A stretch of 64,000 nucleotides of DNA from Paracoccus aminovorans (GTDB lineage: Bacteria; Pseudomonadota; Alphaproteobacteria; Rhodobacterales; Rhodobacteraceae): NCBI RefSeq assembly GCF_001546115.1, contig NZ_KQ955209.1, positions 545,949 to 609,948 of the forward strand. Direction: 5' to 3'. The position numbers and the translations under genes are program-made. Position 1 is the first letter of the stretch. Every line of letters starts with the position of its first letter. The notes under the pieces were generated by a model. That model did not search any database and had not been told where the DNA came from. It was given only the letters and a program-made list of their open reading frames with translations. Shown one piece after another: positions 7,601 through 15,778 of the stretch.

Positions 7601-8416
7601 GTGCGGCAGGCGCTCGGCATATCCGAGCGCCGCGCCTGCCGCATCCTCGGGCAGCACCGCTCGACGCAACGCAAGGTTCCTTGCGGCGCCCCGGACGAAG
7701 AACGGCTGACGGAAGACATCATCACGCTCGCTCGCACCTACGGGCGATATGGCTATCGGATGATCACCGGATTGCTGAACAACGCCGGTTGGCATGTAAA
7801 TCATAAACGCGTGGAACGGATATGGCGGCGTGAAGGGCTGAAGGTCCCGCAAAAGCAGGCAAAGAAGGGTCGGCTCTGGTTGAACGACGGGTCCTGCGTC
7901 CGTCTCCGGCCGGAGCACCCGAACCACGTCTGGTCCTATGATTTCGTTCAGGACCGGACACATGACGGACGGCTGTTTCGGACGCTCAATATCATCGACG
8001 AATTCACGAAGGAGGCGCTGGTGATCCGTGTAAACCGCAGGCTCAATTCCACCGACGTAATCGACGCCCTGACGGATCTGTTCATCTTGCGTGGCCCGCC
8101 TGCGTTCATAAGGTCCGACAATGGCGCGGAATTCATTGCCAAGAAGGTGCAGGGCTGGATCGGCGCAGTTGGTGCCAAGACCGCGTTCATCGAGCCGGGT
8201 TCACCCTGGGAGAACGGGTATTGCGAGAGCTTCAACGCTCGATTCCGCGACGAACTCCTGGATGCAGAAGTCTTCTATTCGCTCAGGGAGGCCCAGATCC
8301 TCATCGAGCGATGGCGCCGCCACTACAACACTGTCAGGCCGCACAGCTCCCTGGGATACCGCCCACCCGCACCGGAAGCCGTCATCCCAATAGACCAGCG
8401 GCCGACGATGCACTAA
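7601..8416 (+). CDS. IS3-family transposase OrfB, DDE integrase domain (copy 1)
   Basis: The product has the rve/DDE integrase fold: the first Asp in HVWSYDFVQDRT, the second in FIRSDNGAEF, and the Glu in ENGYCESFNARF. The C terminus RPHSSLGYRPPAPEAV is typical of the family. The frame is open back to 7562, so the active protein is probably made as OrfAB by -1 frameshifting rather than from the GTG at 7601. All catalytic residues are present, so this copy appears functional. Confidence 0.9.
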   Translation: MRQALGISERRACRILGQHRSTQRKVPCGAPDEERLTEDIITLARTYGRYGYRMITGLLNNAGWHVNHKRVERIWRREGLKVPQKQAKKGRLWLNDGSCVRLRPEHPNHVWSYDFVQDRTHDGRLFRTLNIIDEFTKEALVIRVNRRLNSTDVIDALTDLFILRGPPAFIRSDNGAEFIAKKVQGWIGAVGAKTAFIEPGSPWENGYCESFNARFRDELLDAEVFYSLREAQILIERWRRHYNTVRPHSSLGYRPPAPEAVIPIDQRPTMH

Positions 8417-8450
8417 CAATCAACCCGGACCACTCGGTGGGGGCAGTCCA

Positions 8451-8737
8451 CTAGTGGCAGGCCCGGCAGCGGTTTTTGCATTTCTCAACACAGACGTAGG
8501 CGGAGCTTACGTGGAAGGGTTGACAGGCCGTTCCCCATCTGAGTGGGCAAAATCATTCGGGGAGTATCACCGCACCTTGATTGAGGGCGCGTCGGAGGAG
8601 ACCACGGAACCAGACGAAGAGAATACGCGCGTTGAAGTGATCGAAGGATCGCCGGAAGCACCGACAATGAGCGAGAGTGATACCTGTAAGGAAGAGTTGA
8701 TGCCCGCGCTGATTTCTATACTGCCTGTATCGAAGAC
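8451..8737 (+). pseudogene. Interrupted gene of unknown function, upstream fragment between the two IS copies
   Basis: An open frame runs across the whole 287-bp inter-IS segment (VAGPAAVFAFLNTDVGG, then GRSPSEWAKSFGEYHRTLIE, then an acidic stretch to LISILPVSKT). No stop or start is visible inside, and there is no ribosome-binding site, so both ends are cut by IS copies. Removing the downstream IS joins it in frame to the fragment at 9965-10430 (SKT-GFTPDDDF). The protein family is not recognised. Base composition is less GC-rich than the flanks, which suggests a foreign origin. Confidence 0.6.
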
Positions 8738-8803
8738 TGGAGTGCCCCCACTGAAGTGGTCCACCCACTGGGATAGAAATATCCTGTTCAGGAGGACCAT
8801 CAG

Positions 8804-9082
8804 ATGGCAGGCAAGCGAGACAAACCGGAAGACATCGTTCTGAAGCTTCGACAGATTGAAGTGCTTCATGGACAGGGAATGGCAATTTCCGACGCGGTGC
8901 GGCAGATCGGCGTGACCGAGCCGACGTATTATCGCTGGCGCAAGCAGTATGGCGGCATGAACCGGGATCAGCTGAAGCGTCTCAAGGAGCTTGAGGCGGA
9001 GAACCAGCGGTTGCGGCGCGCGGTGTCAGATCTGACCTTGGACAAGATGATCCTGAGCGAGGCTGCACGGGGAAACTTCTAA
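8804..9082 (+). CDS. IS3-family transposase OrfA (copy 2)
   Basis: The 92-residue protein is identical to the copy-1 OrfA. The G-GGA-AAC heptamer recurs at 9070-9076, so the same -1 frameshift route to OrfAB is available. Confidence 0.9.
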   Translation: MAGKRDKPEDIVLKLRQIEVLHGQGMAISDAVRQIGVTEPTYYRWRKQYGGMNRDQLKRLKELEAENQRLRRAVSDLTLDKMILSEAARGNF

Positions 9083-9114
9083 GCCCTTCGCGCCGTCGCC
9101 AGTGCATTGACCAT

Positions 9115-9930
9115 GTGCGGCAGGCGCTCGGCATATCCGAGCGCCGCGCCTGCCGCATCCTCGGGCAGCACCGCTCGACGCAACGCAAGGTTCCTTGCGG
9201 CGCCCCGGACGAAGAACGGCTGACGGAAGACATCATCACGCTCGCTCGCACCTACGGGCGATATGGCTATCGGATGATCACCGGATTGCTGAACAACGCC
9301 GGTTGGCATGTAAATCATAAACGCGTGGAACGGATATGGCGGCGTGAAGGGCTGAAGGTCCCGCAAAAGCAGGCAAAGAAGGGTCGGCTCTGGTTGAACG
9401 ACGGGTCCTGCGTCCGTCTCCGGCCGGAGCACCCGAACCACGTCTGGTCCTATGATTTCGTTCAGGACCGGACACATGACGGACGGCTGTTTCGGACGCT
9501 CAATATCATCGACGAATTCACGAAGGAGGCGCTGGTGATCCGTGTAAACCGCAGGCTCAATTCCACCGACGTAATCGACGCCCTGACGGATCTGTTCATC
9601 TTGCGTGGCCCGCCTGCGTTCATAAGGTCCGACAATGGCGCGGAATTCATTGCCAAGAAGGTGCAGGGCTGGATCGGCGCAGTTGGTGCCAAGACCGCGT
9701 TCATCGAGCCGGGTTCACCCTGGGAGAACGGGTATTGCGAGAGATTCAACGCTCGATTCCGCGACGAACTCCTGGATGCAGAAGTCTTCTATTCGCTCAG
9801 GGAGGCCCAGATCCTCATCGAGCGATGGCGCAGCCACTACAACACTGTCAGGCCGCACAGCTCCCTGGGATACCGCCCACCCGCACCGGAAGCCGTCATC
9901 CCAATAGACCAGCGGCCGACGATGCACTAA
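9115..9930 (+). CDS. IS3-family transposase OrfB (copy 2)
   Basis: This is a 271-residue DDE transposase, identical to copy 1 except for ERFNAR in place of ESFNAR and RWRSHY in place of RWRRHY. The catalytic Asp, Asp and Glu are kept. Related IS3 transposases carry either Ser or Arg after the Glu, so activity is not obviously lost. Confidence 0.9.
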   Translation: MRQALGISERRACRILGQHRSTQRKVPCGAPDEERLTEDIITLARTYGRYGYRMITGLLNNAGWHVNHKRVERIWRREGLKVPQKQAKKGRLWLNDGSCVRLRPEHPNHVWSYDFVQDRTHDGRLFRTLNIIDEFTKEALVIRVNRRLNSTDVIDALTDLFILRGPPAFIRSDNGAEFIAKKVQGWIGAVGAKTAFIEPGSPWENGYCERFNARFRDELLDAEVFYSLREAQILIERWRSHYNTVRPHSSLGYRPPAPEAVIPIDQRPTMH

Positions 9931-9964
9931 CAATCAACCCGGACCACTCGGTGGGGGCAGTCCA

Positions 9965-10430
9965 GGGCTTCACACCGGATGACGATTTCCCCATTCCTCG
10001 CAACTCCTTTCCAGAGCGTGCTCAGAAACCCGCGAGGAAGCCGAAAGATGAAGAGCCGCCTGAATGGTCTGTGTCAATCGAAAGCATCTATGTCACTTCA
10101 CCGAATTGGGACAGGGAAGACCAGAAGACGCGACAGTGGAAGGGAAAGGACCAGATCAGGCGAGACTGCTACTTCATCATCGAAGATACCGAATTCTGGT
10201 ATAAGGTGAAGAACAAGGCGCTTCACGTGGAAGTGCTGGACAACCTCAAGGTGCAGTGGGCATTCCAGAATACGGACGGACGTCCCAAAAACCGGCGAGT
10301 GTTACGCGTCTTGGAATTCAATGGTGATAAGTTGGCTGATCCATTTCCGCCGGAAGCGGTCCGGGCGATACTCGGTCAGTATTCAGAGTATGAAGCGAAT
10401 ATCGGGCAACAGTCACTTTTTGATCAGTAA
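9965..10430 (+). pseudogene. Interrupted gene of unknown function, C-terminal fragment
   Basis: The frame continues the 8451-8737 fragment and encodes about 155 residues: a charged linker (AQKPARKPKDEEPPEWSVSI), a compact region (CYFIIEDTEFWYKVKNKALH, then VQWAFQNTDGRPKNRRVLRV) and the end GQQSLFDQ. The composition is normal for a folded domain and distinctly richer in Lys, Asn and Phe than its GC-rich neighbours. I do not recognise the family. Because the 5' end is separated by a 1227-bp IS, the intact product cannot be made. Confidence 0.6.
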
Positions 10431-11139
10431 GGCCAGACCGATCTACGCGCAGACTATTCGTCGCACCGAGCCATTTACTTCGTCAGCGGAACCGCGCGAT
10501 GCTCTACCTCCGGCTCTAGCGTCGCCTGGATATTGGCATCTCTCCTTAGAATTATTTTGTGAGCGGGCATCTGCTAGATGGTCTGAGCGATCAGCGTATT
10601 GATCGCGTTATGGCCACCCCAAGCCCGTTTGCAGGTCTTCTTCTCCACTACTGTCAGATACTTCGGAGAATATAGGATAGCACTGCGGACATAATCGGAG
10701 GGTTCGTCTTCATATGAGGTGCGCACTGTCCGCTTCTGCTGTGCCACACCGTGCTTTGCCGCGAAGATCGCCGCTATGGCGCGCGTTTCCTTTGCTACGG
10801 TCCGGTTCTGGAGCCATTGAAGGGCCGAATTCACCGTGGCCCGTGCAACAGTTTCGGCGCGAAGCAGCGCGGCCAGCTTCCTGTCGCGCGCACGGTGGTC
10901 GACTTCCTGGTCCAGGAGGACGCGACGAGCGCGCAACTGTCCGCATCCCCCATGCCGGCACGCTAGGCAGCGCTTCCCCGGACCCTGGGACAGAAGATTT
11001 CAGCACCAGCAATGCGGGCGCACCCGATCGGGCCACCAGGCCCGGCGGCACGATCTTTGTCCTGCACCCCGTGATACGGCATCAAATGGCGAAGGACAGC
11101 GGGCATACTGCCCAGGGAATAGTCTTGAAGCGGGGCAAC
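10431..11139. other. 709-bp stretch with one weak minus-strand gene candidate
   Basis: The stretch is AT-richer than the rest of the window up to about 10750. Apart from the 120-codon minus-strand frame at 10574-10936, I see no gene, RNA or repeat. It marks the change from the IS-rich, foreign-looking left end to the GC-rich catabolic block. Confidence 0.45.
10574..10936 (-). CDS. Hypothetical protein or remnant, 120 residues
   Basis: The frame begins at a TTG and is open further upstream. The C-terminal half (RTSYEDEPSDYVRSAILYSP and KYLTVVEKKTCKRAWGGHNA) has balanced amino-acid composition and aromatic residues, unlike the Arg/Pro/Ala-rich shadow frames in this GC-rich DNA, so coding is plausible. 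There is no good ribosome-binding site. I recognise no family; it could be the 3' end of an older, truncated gene. Confidence 0.35.
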   Translation of the reverse strand: MRARRVLLDQEVDHRARDRKLAALLRAETVARATVNSALQWLQNRTVAKETRAIAAIFAAKHGVAQQKRTVRTSYEDEPSDYVRSAILYSPKYLTVVEKKTCKRAWGGHNAINTLIAQTI

Positions 11140-12051
11140 ATGGGCCAGAACGAAGCGGGCTTGGCGGCAGGCGATCGCAACCTCCTGCCGCATTTGCGCA
11201 TCGACGCTTATGATGCCAGCGCCAAACCCTTGCGCATGGCGCAGCGGCAGTTGCTGCACGAGTTGACGGTGGGCGTGCTGTGGCCGCACCGTCCCCGCGA
11301 CCTGGAGCTGTTCCTGTCGCTGGGACAGGGCTACCTGGCGGTCGACGAGATCGGCCGTCCCCTTGGATCGGCCATGTATTTCCACACGGGCGACGATTTC
11401 GCCATGCTGGGGATGATGGTCACGGTGCCGCGGTTGCAGGCGCGGGGGGCGGGCAAGTGGCTGCTGCAGCGGGTGATGGCCGATTGCGCGGGCCGGGATC
11501 TGCGGCTCAGCGCGACGCATTCGGGGTATCGCCTTTATACGGCGGCGGGGTTCCGGCCGGTGGGCATCATCCGCCAGCAGCAGGGCATGGCGCGGGATAT
11601 CGGGCCCGTTGACGCGCTCGGCATCCTGGTCCGCGATCTGCGGGCAGAGGATGACGCGGGCCTTCGGGCCCTGGATGCGAACGCCTATGGCGCAAAGCGA
11701 ACGCGGGTGCTGGATGCGCTGCTGCCCTTGTCGAGCGGCACGGTCGCGCTGCGCGACGGTGCCGTTTGCGGCTTTGCGCTACAGCGCGATTTCGGCAAAG
11801 GCACGGTGATCGGTCCCGTCGTGGCAGAGGGGGACGCCATGGCAAAAGCCCTGATCGCCCCGCTGATCCGGGCGAATGCCGGACGTTTCACGCGCCTCGA
11901 TACGCCGGTGGACAGCGAGGGCTTCTTGTCCTTCCTGACCGATGCCGGGCTGTTGGCCTTCGACACGGTTACGGAAATGTGCATCGGCCCCCACCGTCGT
12001 GCCACGGAAGGGGCGGTCACCTATGGCCTGGCGTCGCATTCGCTGGGGTAG
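11140..12051 (+). CDS. Tandem GNAT-domain N-acetyltransferase
   Basis: The 303-residue protein has an N-terminal GNAT core (GYLAVDEIGRPLGSAMYFHT, then MMVTVPRLQARGAGKWLLQR, with the acetyl-CoA loop RxxGxG-like ARGAGK) and a second acyltransferase-like half from about residue 160. It is a paralogue of the 269-residue protein at 15779-16588, with the same two-part architecture. The substrate is unknown; the neighbours suggest an amine or amino acid. The start is uncertain: ATG 11140 has a weak purine-rich site, ATG 11086 is also in frame, and the conserved region begins after about residue 30. It converges on the oxidase gene at 12071. Confidence 0.75.
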   Translation: MGQNEAGLAAGDRNLLPHLRIDAYDASAKPLRMAQRQLLHELTVGVLWPHRPRDLELFLSLGQGYLAVDEIGRPLGSAMYFHTGDDFAMLGMMVTVPRLQARGAGKWLLQRVMADCAGRDLRLSATHSGYRLYTAAGFRPVGIIRQQQGMARDIGPVDALGILVRDLRAEDDAGLRALDANAYGAKRTRVLDALLPLSSGTVALRDGAVCGFALQRDFGKGTVIGPVVAEGDAMAKALIAPLIRANAGRFTRLDTPVDSEGFLSFLTDAGLLAFDTVTEMCIGPHRRATEGAVTYGLASHSLG

Positions 12052-12070
12052 CCTTTCCATCCCCGCGCGA

Positions 12071-13354
12071 TCAGGACAGCCGGTCTTTCAGCCCGAACCA
12101 CAACCCCACCAGCGGCAGGAACCAGGGCTTGCCGCTATGCGCCGGGATCGCGGGCCAGGCGAGGCCCTCCAGCGGGTTCGTGCCGCGCTGGCCCAGGGCG
12201 ATGTCCGCCAAGACCTGCCCGATCAGCGTGGACATCTGCGCGCCATGGCCGGAGTAGCCCATGCCATAGATCATGCCGTCCACCTCTCCGGCACGGGGGA
12301 AGCGGTCTTTGGTCATGTCCACCAGCCCGCCCCAGCAATAATCGATGGGAATATCCGCCAGATGCGGAAAGATCGCGGCCATGGACCGGCGCAGGATCGT
12401 CCCCGATTTCGCGTCCGAGGTCTGGTCCGACCGGGCCGAGAACCGTGCCCGCCCGCCAAAGATCAGCCGCCGGTCGGGCGACAGGCGGAAATAGTTGCCG
12501 ATGTTCATCGAGGTCACGCAGGTCCGGTCGCCGGGCAAGGTGGTGGCGACCTCTGCCTTGGTGAGGGGCCGCGTGGCAATGATGAACGACCCGACCGAGA
12601 TGATACGCCGCCGGAAATGCCGCAAGGGCGCCGTCGTGCCATAGGCCCCGGTCGCCACGATCACGCGGTCCGCGGTCAGGCTGCCGCGCGGCGTCTGCAC
12701 CTGCCAGCCATCGGCCAGCTTTGTCCTGCCGGTCACGGGCGCGCCTTCCCAGATCCGCGCGCCGTGGCGGTGCGCCGCTGTGGCAAGCCCCTGGGCATAG
12801 CGGCCCATATGCATCATCGCGGATTTCTCATAAAGCATCGCGCCGTGGAAGCTGTCGGACCCGACCTCGCTTCGCACCTCGTCGCGGTCCAGCCAGCGGG
12901 TGTCGGGATCGACCTCGGCATGGATCAGGTCGAAATTCGCCCGCAGCCCCGCGACATGGCTGGGCTTGGAGGCCAGCTTGAGCTTGCCGGACCGACGGAA
13001 ATCGCAGGCGATGCCTTCCTCGGCCACGATCTGCTCGATCATGTCGATGGACCGGTCATAGGCGCGATACAGGGCATGGGCGCACTCTGCCCCCAGATGC
13101 GCCTTGGCATCGGCATAGCCATGCGCGATGCCGTTGTTCAGATGCCCGCCATTGCGGCCCGACGCGCCCCAGCCGACATGCTCGGCCTCCAGCAGCGCCA
13201 CGCGCACCCCGGCTTTCGCCAGGCTGCGGGCGGCGTTCAGCCCGGTGAAGCCGCCGCCGATCACGGCCACGTCGAAGCGGCCCTCGACCGGGCCGGCCTC
13301 GGCGCCCGCAAAGGGGGGCACGCCATCGTGCCAATAGGATGCGTATTTCGTCAC
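12071..13354 (-). CDS. FAD-dependent amine/amino-acid oxidoreductase (PuuB-like)
   Basis: The 427-residue DAO-family flavoenzyme has the dinucleotide motif GGGFTG at residues 33-38 and the ASGRNGGHLN stretch typical of gamma-glutamylputrescine oxidase-like proteins. The FAD-binding C terminus is YGMGYSGHGAQMSTLIGQVL. Members oxidise the C-N bond of an amine or amino acid with FAD. The N terminus (YASYWHDGVPPF) matches the short conserved leader of the PuuB/OrdL group. It overlaps the upstream HAD gene by 4 bp (ATGA), so the two are translationally coupled. The exact substrate is open. Confidence 0.85.
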   Translation of the reverse strand: MTKYASYWHDGVPPFAGAEAGPVEGRFDVAVIGGGFTGLNAARSLAKAGVRVALLEAEHVGWGASGRNGGHLNNGIAHGYADAKAHLGAECAHALYRAYDRSIDMIEQIVAEEGIACDFRRSGKLKLASKPSHVAGLRANFDLIHAEVDPDTRWLDRDEVRSEVGSDSFHGAMLYEKSAMMHMGRYAQGLATAAHRHGARIWEGAPVTGRTKLADGWQVQTPRGSLTADRVIVATGAYGTTAPLRHFRRRIISVGSFIIATRPLTKAEVATTLPGDRTCVTSMNIGNYFRLSPDRRLIFGGRARFSARSDQTSDAKSGTILRRSMAAIFPHLADIPIDYCWGGLVDMTKDRFPRAGEVDGMIYGMGYSGHGAQMSTLIGQVLADIALGQRGTNPLEGLAWPAIPAHSGKPWFLPLVGLWFGLKDRLS

Positions 13355-14016
13355 AGCCCCACCACCTCGGCCAGGCCCGAGATGTCCCTGACCTCGATAT
13401 AGCCGTAATGGGGATTGGCCGGCTCATGGCCGCGATTGACCCAGACCTTGTTGCGGATGCCCAGGTCATGCGCGGTCATCAGGTCATAGCGGAAGGATGA
13501 CGACACATGCAGCACGTCCTCGGGGCTGCAGCCAAGCTGGTCGAACATATATTCGAAGGCCCGCATCTGCGGCTTGTAGGCGCCCGCGCTTTCGGCGGTG
13601 AAAACATGGTCGATGGGCGCGCCCAGCTTGGCGATGTTGTGCGGGATCTGGTCGTTCATCGAATTGGTCAGCGCGACAAGCGGGATCTTCCCGGCAATGC
13701 GCGTGAGCCCCGCGGGCACGTCAAGGTTCGGCCCCCAGGTCGGCACGCGGGCATAGATGTCTTCGGCCACCGCGGGATCGAAGGCGATGCCGTTGCGCTT
13801 GCAGGTGCGTTCCAGCGCGTTGTGGACCACCTCGGCATAGGGTTTCCAGGCGCCCAGCACCTCGTCCAGGCGGTAGGCCGCGAAATTGGCGATGAATTTC
13901 TCCATCTGCGGGCCGCTGAGCTGCGCGCCGTAATGGTCGCGCGCGGCGCCCGCCATGTCGAAGAAGATCATCGTGCCGTGGCAGTCGAAGGTAATGAATT
14001 TCGGGCGCAGCGCCAT
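13351..14016 (-). CDS. Type-II haloacid-dehalogenase-like HAD hydrolase
   Basis: The 221-residue protein has HAD motif I in FDCHGTMIFF (nucleophile Asp near residue 10), motif II in ALTNSMND, the motif III Lys in AGAYKPQMR, and motif IV near SSSFRYDL. This is the layout of L-2-haloacid dehalogenases and related C2-capped phosphatases. ATG 14016 is preceded by AGGAGG. It is the first gene of a two-gene operon with the oxidase. Such HADs frequently occur in amine-catabolism clusters with no shown dehalogenase role, so the activity is uncertain. A second type-II HAD lies at 19066-19797. Confidence 0.8.
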   Translation of the reverse strand: MALRPKFITFDCHGTMIFFDMAGAARDHYGAQLSGPQMEKFIANFAAYRLDEVLGAWKPYAEVVHNALERTCKRNGIAFDPAVAEDIYARVPTWGPNLDVPAGLTRIAGKIPLVALTNSMNDQIPHNIAKLGAPIDHVFTAESAGAYKPQMRAFEYMFDQLGCSPEDVLHVSSSFRYDLMTAHDLGIRNKVWVNRGHEPANPHYGYIEVRDISGLAEVVGL

Positions 14017-14210
14017 GGGGGCCTCCTGTTGGTCCGTTTGATCCATCATTGGCGCGGTCTTGCGACAGCGCATGCGGCAGTCGGGCGCCTGACGGCAGGA
14101 GATTGCGAAATTCCGGCAATGGACGGCAGGCCCTGCCGCCCATGACCCGACAACGGTGCCCGACCCTGCGCGGATCGGGCCAGGCTGGCGGCGTAACGGA
14201 AAGGAACCCC

Positions 14211-14573
14211 ATGACCCTGCTGACCCCCATCGACACCGCCCCGGCCTTTGCCCCGCGCGAGGACGTGGCCGCCCCAGAGAAACTGATCGAGGGCACCCCC
14301 GCCTTCAAGACCTGGGCCCTGGACGAGGTGCCCCTGGGCAACTGGTCGAAGATCCGCACCGGCATCTGGGAAGCGACGCCCGGCACCACCCGTTCCGCCA
14401 AGGGCGAGGCGCTGGAATTCTGCCATATCCTCTCCGGGGTGGTCGATCTGACCGAGGACGGGGGCGAGACAAGCCGCTTCACCGCAGGCGACAGCTTCCT
14501 GATGAAGCCCGGCTTCAAAGGTATCTGGAAAACCATCGAAACCGTGCGCAAGATCTATGTCTTCGCCGACTGA
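14211..14573 (+). CDS. Cupin-domain protein
   Basis: The 120-residue single-cupin protein has the core EALEFCHILSGVVDLTEDGG, then FTAGDSFLMKPGFKGIWKTI. This resembles the small (S)-ureidoglycine aminohydrolase/DUF861-like cupins. The usual first-motif metal-binding His pair is reduced here to one His (ECH-like position), so a catalytic metal is doubtful. An AAGGA site precedes ATG 14211. It overlaps the deacylase gene by 17 bp, so both are expressed together. It may bind or act on a catabolic intermediate. Confidence 0.75.
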   Translation: MTLLTPIDTAPAFAPREDVAAPEKLIEGTPAFKTWALDEVPLGNWSKIRTGIWEATPGTTRSAKGEALEFCHILSGVVDLTEDGGETSRFTAGDSFLMKPGFKGIWKTIETVRKIYVFAD

Positions 14574-15663
14574 TCTTCTGGCCCGGCTGGTCGGGTTTCC
14601 CAGTGTCGTGGGCGGCCCGAACGGCGACATCATCGGCTTCGTGGCGGATTATCTGCGCGGGCACGGGATCGAGCCCACGCTGGTCCCCGGACCCGAGGGC
14701 GACCGCTGGAACCTGTTCGCCAGCATCGGCGACGCCTCGCGCCCCGGCCATGTCCTGTCGGGCCATCTGGACGTGGTGCCGGCGGGCGAACCGGATTGGC
14801 GGGCCGATCCTTTCGTCTTGCGCCGCGACGGCGACCGGCTGATCGGGCGCGGGGCCTGCGACATGAAGGGCTTTGTCGCCGCCGCCCTGGCGATGGTGCC
14901 CGAACTGGTCGCGATGCCGCTGTCCGCGCCGGTCCATATCGCGCTTTCCTATGACGAGGAGGCGGGCTGCCGGGGCGTGCCGCATCTGCTGGCGGCCCTG
15001 CCCGGGCTTTGCGCGCCGCCGCTGGGGGCGATCATCGGCGAGCCGTCCGGCCTGGTGCCGGTGCTGGCGCACAAGGGCAAGGCGGCGCTGCGGCTGGTGG
15101 CGACGGGGATGGCGGGGCATTCCTCGCGCCCCGACCTGGGCGCGAACGCGATCCACGCGCTGCTGCCGGCGCTGAACGCAGCCGCGGCGCAGGCCGTGGC
15201 GCTGCAATCCGGGCCGCAGGACCCGCGCTTCGCGCCGCCCTGGTCCAGCCTGCAGATCGGCACCGTCGCGGGCGGGCAGGCCGTCAACATCATCCCCGAC
15301 CGCGCCGAGGCGCAGATCGAGGCCCGCGCGATCCACGGCGTCGATCCCCGGGCGGTCCTGGAGCCGGTGGTCGCGGCGGCAGGGGGGTTGGCCGTGGACT
15401 GGCTGTCCTCCTATCCGGCGCTTGCGCTTGACGGCGCTCACCCGCTGGCGCGGCTGTTGGCCGAGCTGACGGGCGCGACGCCCTTGGGCGCGGTCAGCTA
15501 TGGCACCGAGGCCGGGCTTTACCAGCAGGCCGGGATCTCCGCGATCATCTGCGGCCCCGGCGACATCGCCCGCGCGCACCGCCCCGAGGAATACCTGACG
15601 ATGGCCGAATTGCAGGACGCCTGCGCCCTGATCCGTCGCCTGGGGCGGCGGCTCTGCCCATGA
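14557..15663 (+). CDS. M20-family deacylase, acetylornithine deacetylase-like
   Basis: The 368-residue metallopeptidase-fold protein has the Zn-site residues His70 and Asp72 (SGHLDVVPAG), the bridging Asp102 (GRGACDMKGF), and the catalytic and metal Glu134-Glu135 (SYDEEAGC). A dimerisation insert lies around GMAGHSSRPDLGANA. ArgE-type enzymes hydrolyse N-acyl amino acids or N-acetyl-diamines. In this operon, beside two acetyltransferase-like genes, a transaminase and flavin oxidases, a deacetylation step in a catabolic route is more likely than arginine synthesis. The start lies inside the cupin gene, at ATG 14557. Confidence 0.85.
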   Translation: MSSPTDLLARLVGFPSVVGGPNGDIIGFVADYLRGHGIEPTLVPGPEGDRWNLFASIGDASRPGHVLSGHLDVVPAGEPDWRADPFVLRRDGDRLIGRGACDMKGFVAAALAMVPELVAMPLSAPVHIALSYDEEAGCRGVPHLLAALPGLCAPPLGAIIGEPSGLVPVLAHKGKAALRLVATGMAGHSSRPDLGANAIHALLPALNAAAAQAVALQSGPQDPRFAPPWSSLQIGTVAGGQAVNIIPDRAEAQIEARAIHGVDPRAVLEPVVAAAGGLAVDWLSSYPALALDGAHPLARLLAELTGATPLGAVSYGTEAGLYQQAGISAIICGPGDIARAHRPEEYLTMAELQDACALIRRLGRRLCP

Positions 15664-15778
15664 CAGCATTTTCTGCGGCGGCAGTCCTGCGATCCGCAGG
15701 ACATGCCGCGCGCCCTTGCCAGATCGGCAATCCTGCGGGCGCGCCCGTGGCAGGATGGTGCCAAGAAGGACAAACCGC

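Larger units (their letters stand above)
7224..8450 (+). mobile_element. IS3-family (IS407-group-like) insertion sequence, copy 1
   Basis: The 1227-bp element is bounded by imperfect terminal inverted repeats: TGGAGTGCCCCCACTGAAGT on the left and, read inward from the right, TGGACTGCCCCCACCGAGTG. It encodes OrfA and OrfB in a -1 frame relation. It is a direct repeat of 8738-9964; the encoded proteins differ at only two residues. The flanking 4-mers (CGGA and CTAG) do not form a target duplication. The element-to-element distance is 1514 bp. Confidence 0.92.
8738..9964 (+). mobile_element. IS3-family (IS407-group-like) insertion sequence, copy 2
   Basis: This is a direct-repeat twin of 7224-8450, with the same length and the same terminal repeats. 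The two coding differences both lie within about 90 bp in the DDE region: Ser to Arg after the catalytic Glu, and Arg to Ser about 33 residues later. The flanking 4-mers AGAC and GGGC do not match, so no target duplication is visible even though the interrupted reading frame is continuous across the insertion. Confidence 0.92.

Noticed and set aside
7224..9964. A composite transposon carrying a gene between the two IS copies
   Set aside because: The 287-bp middle holds only a gene fragment, there are no outer target duplications, and the fragment continues in frame beyond the second IS.
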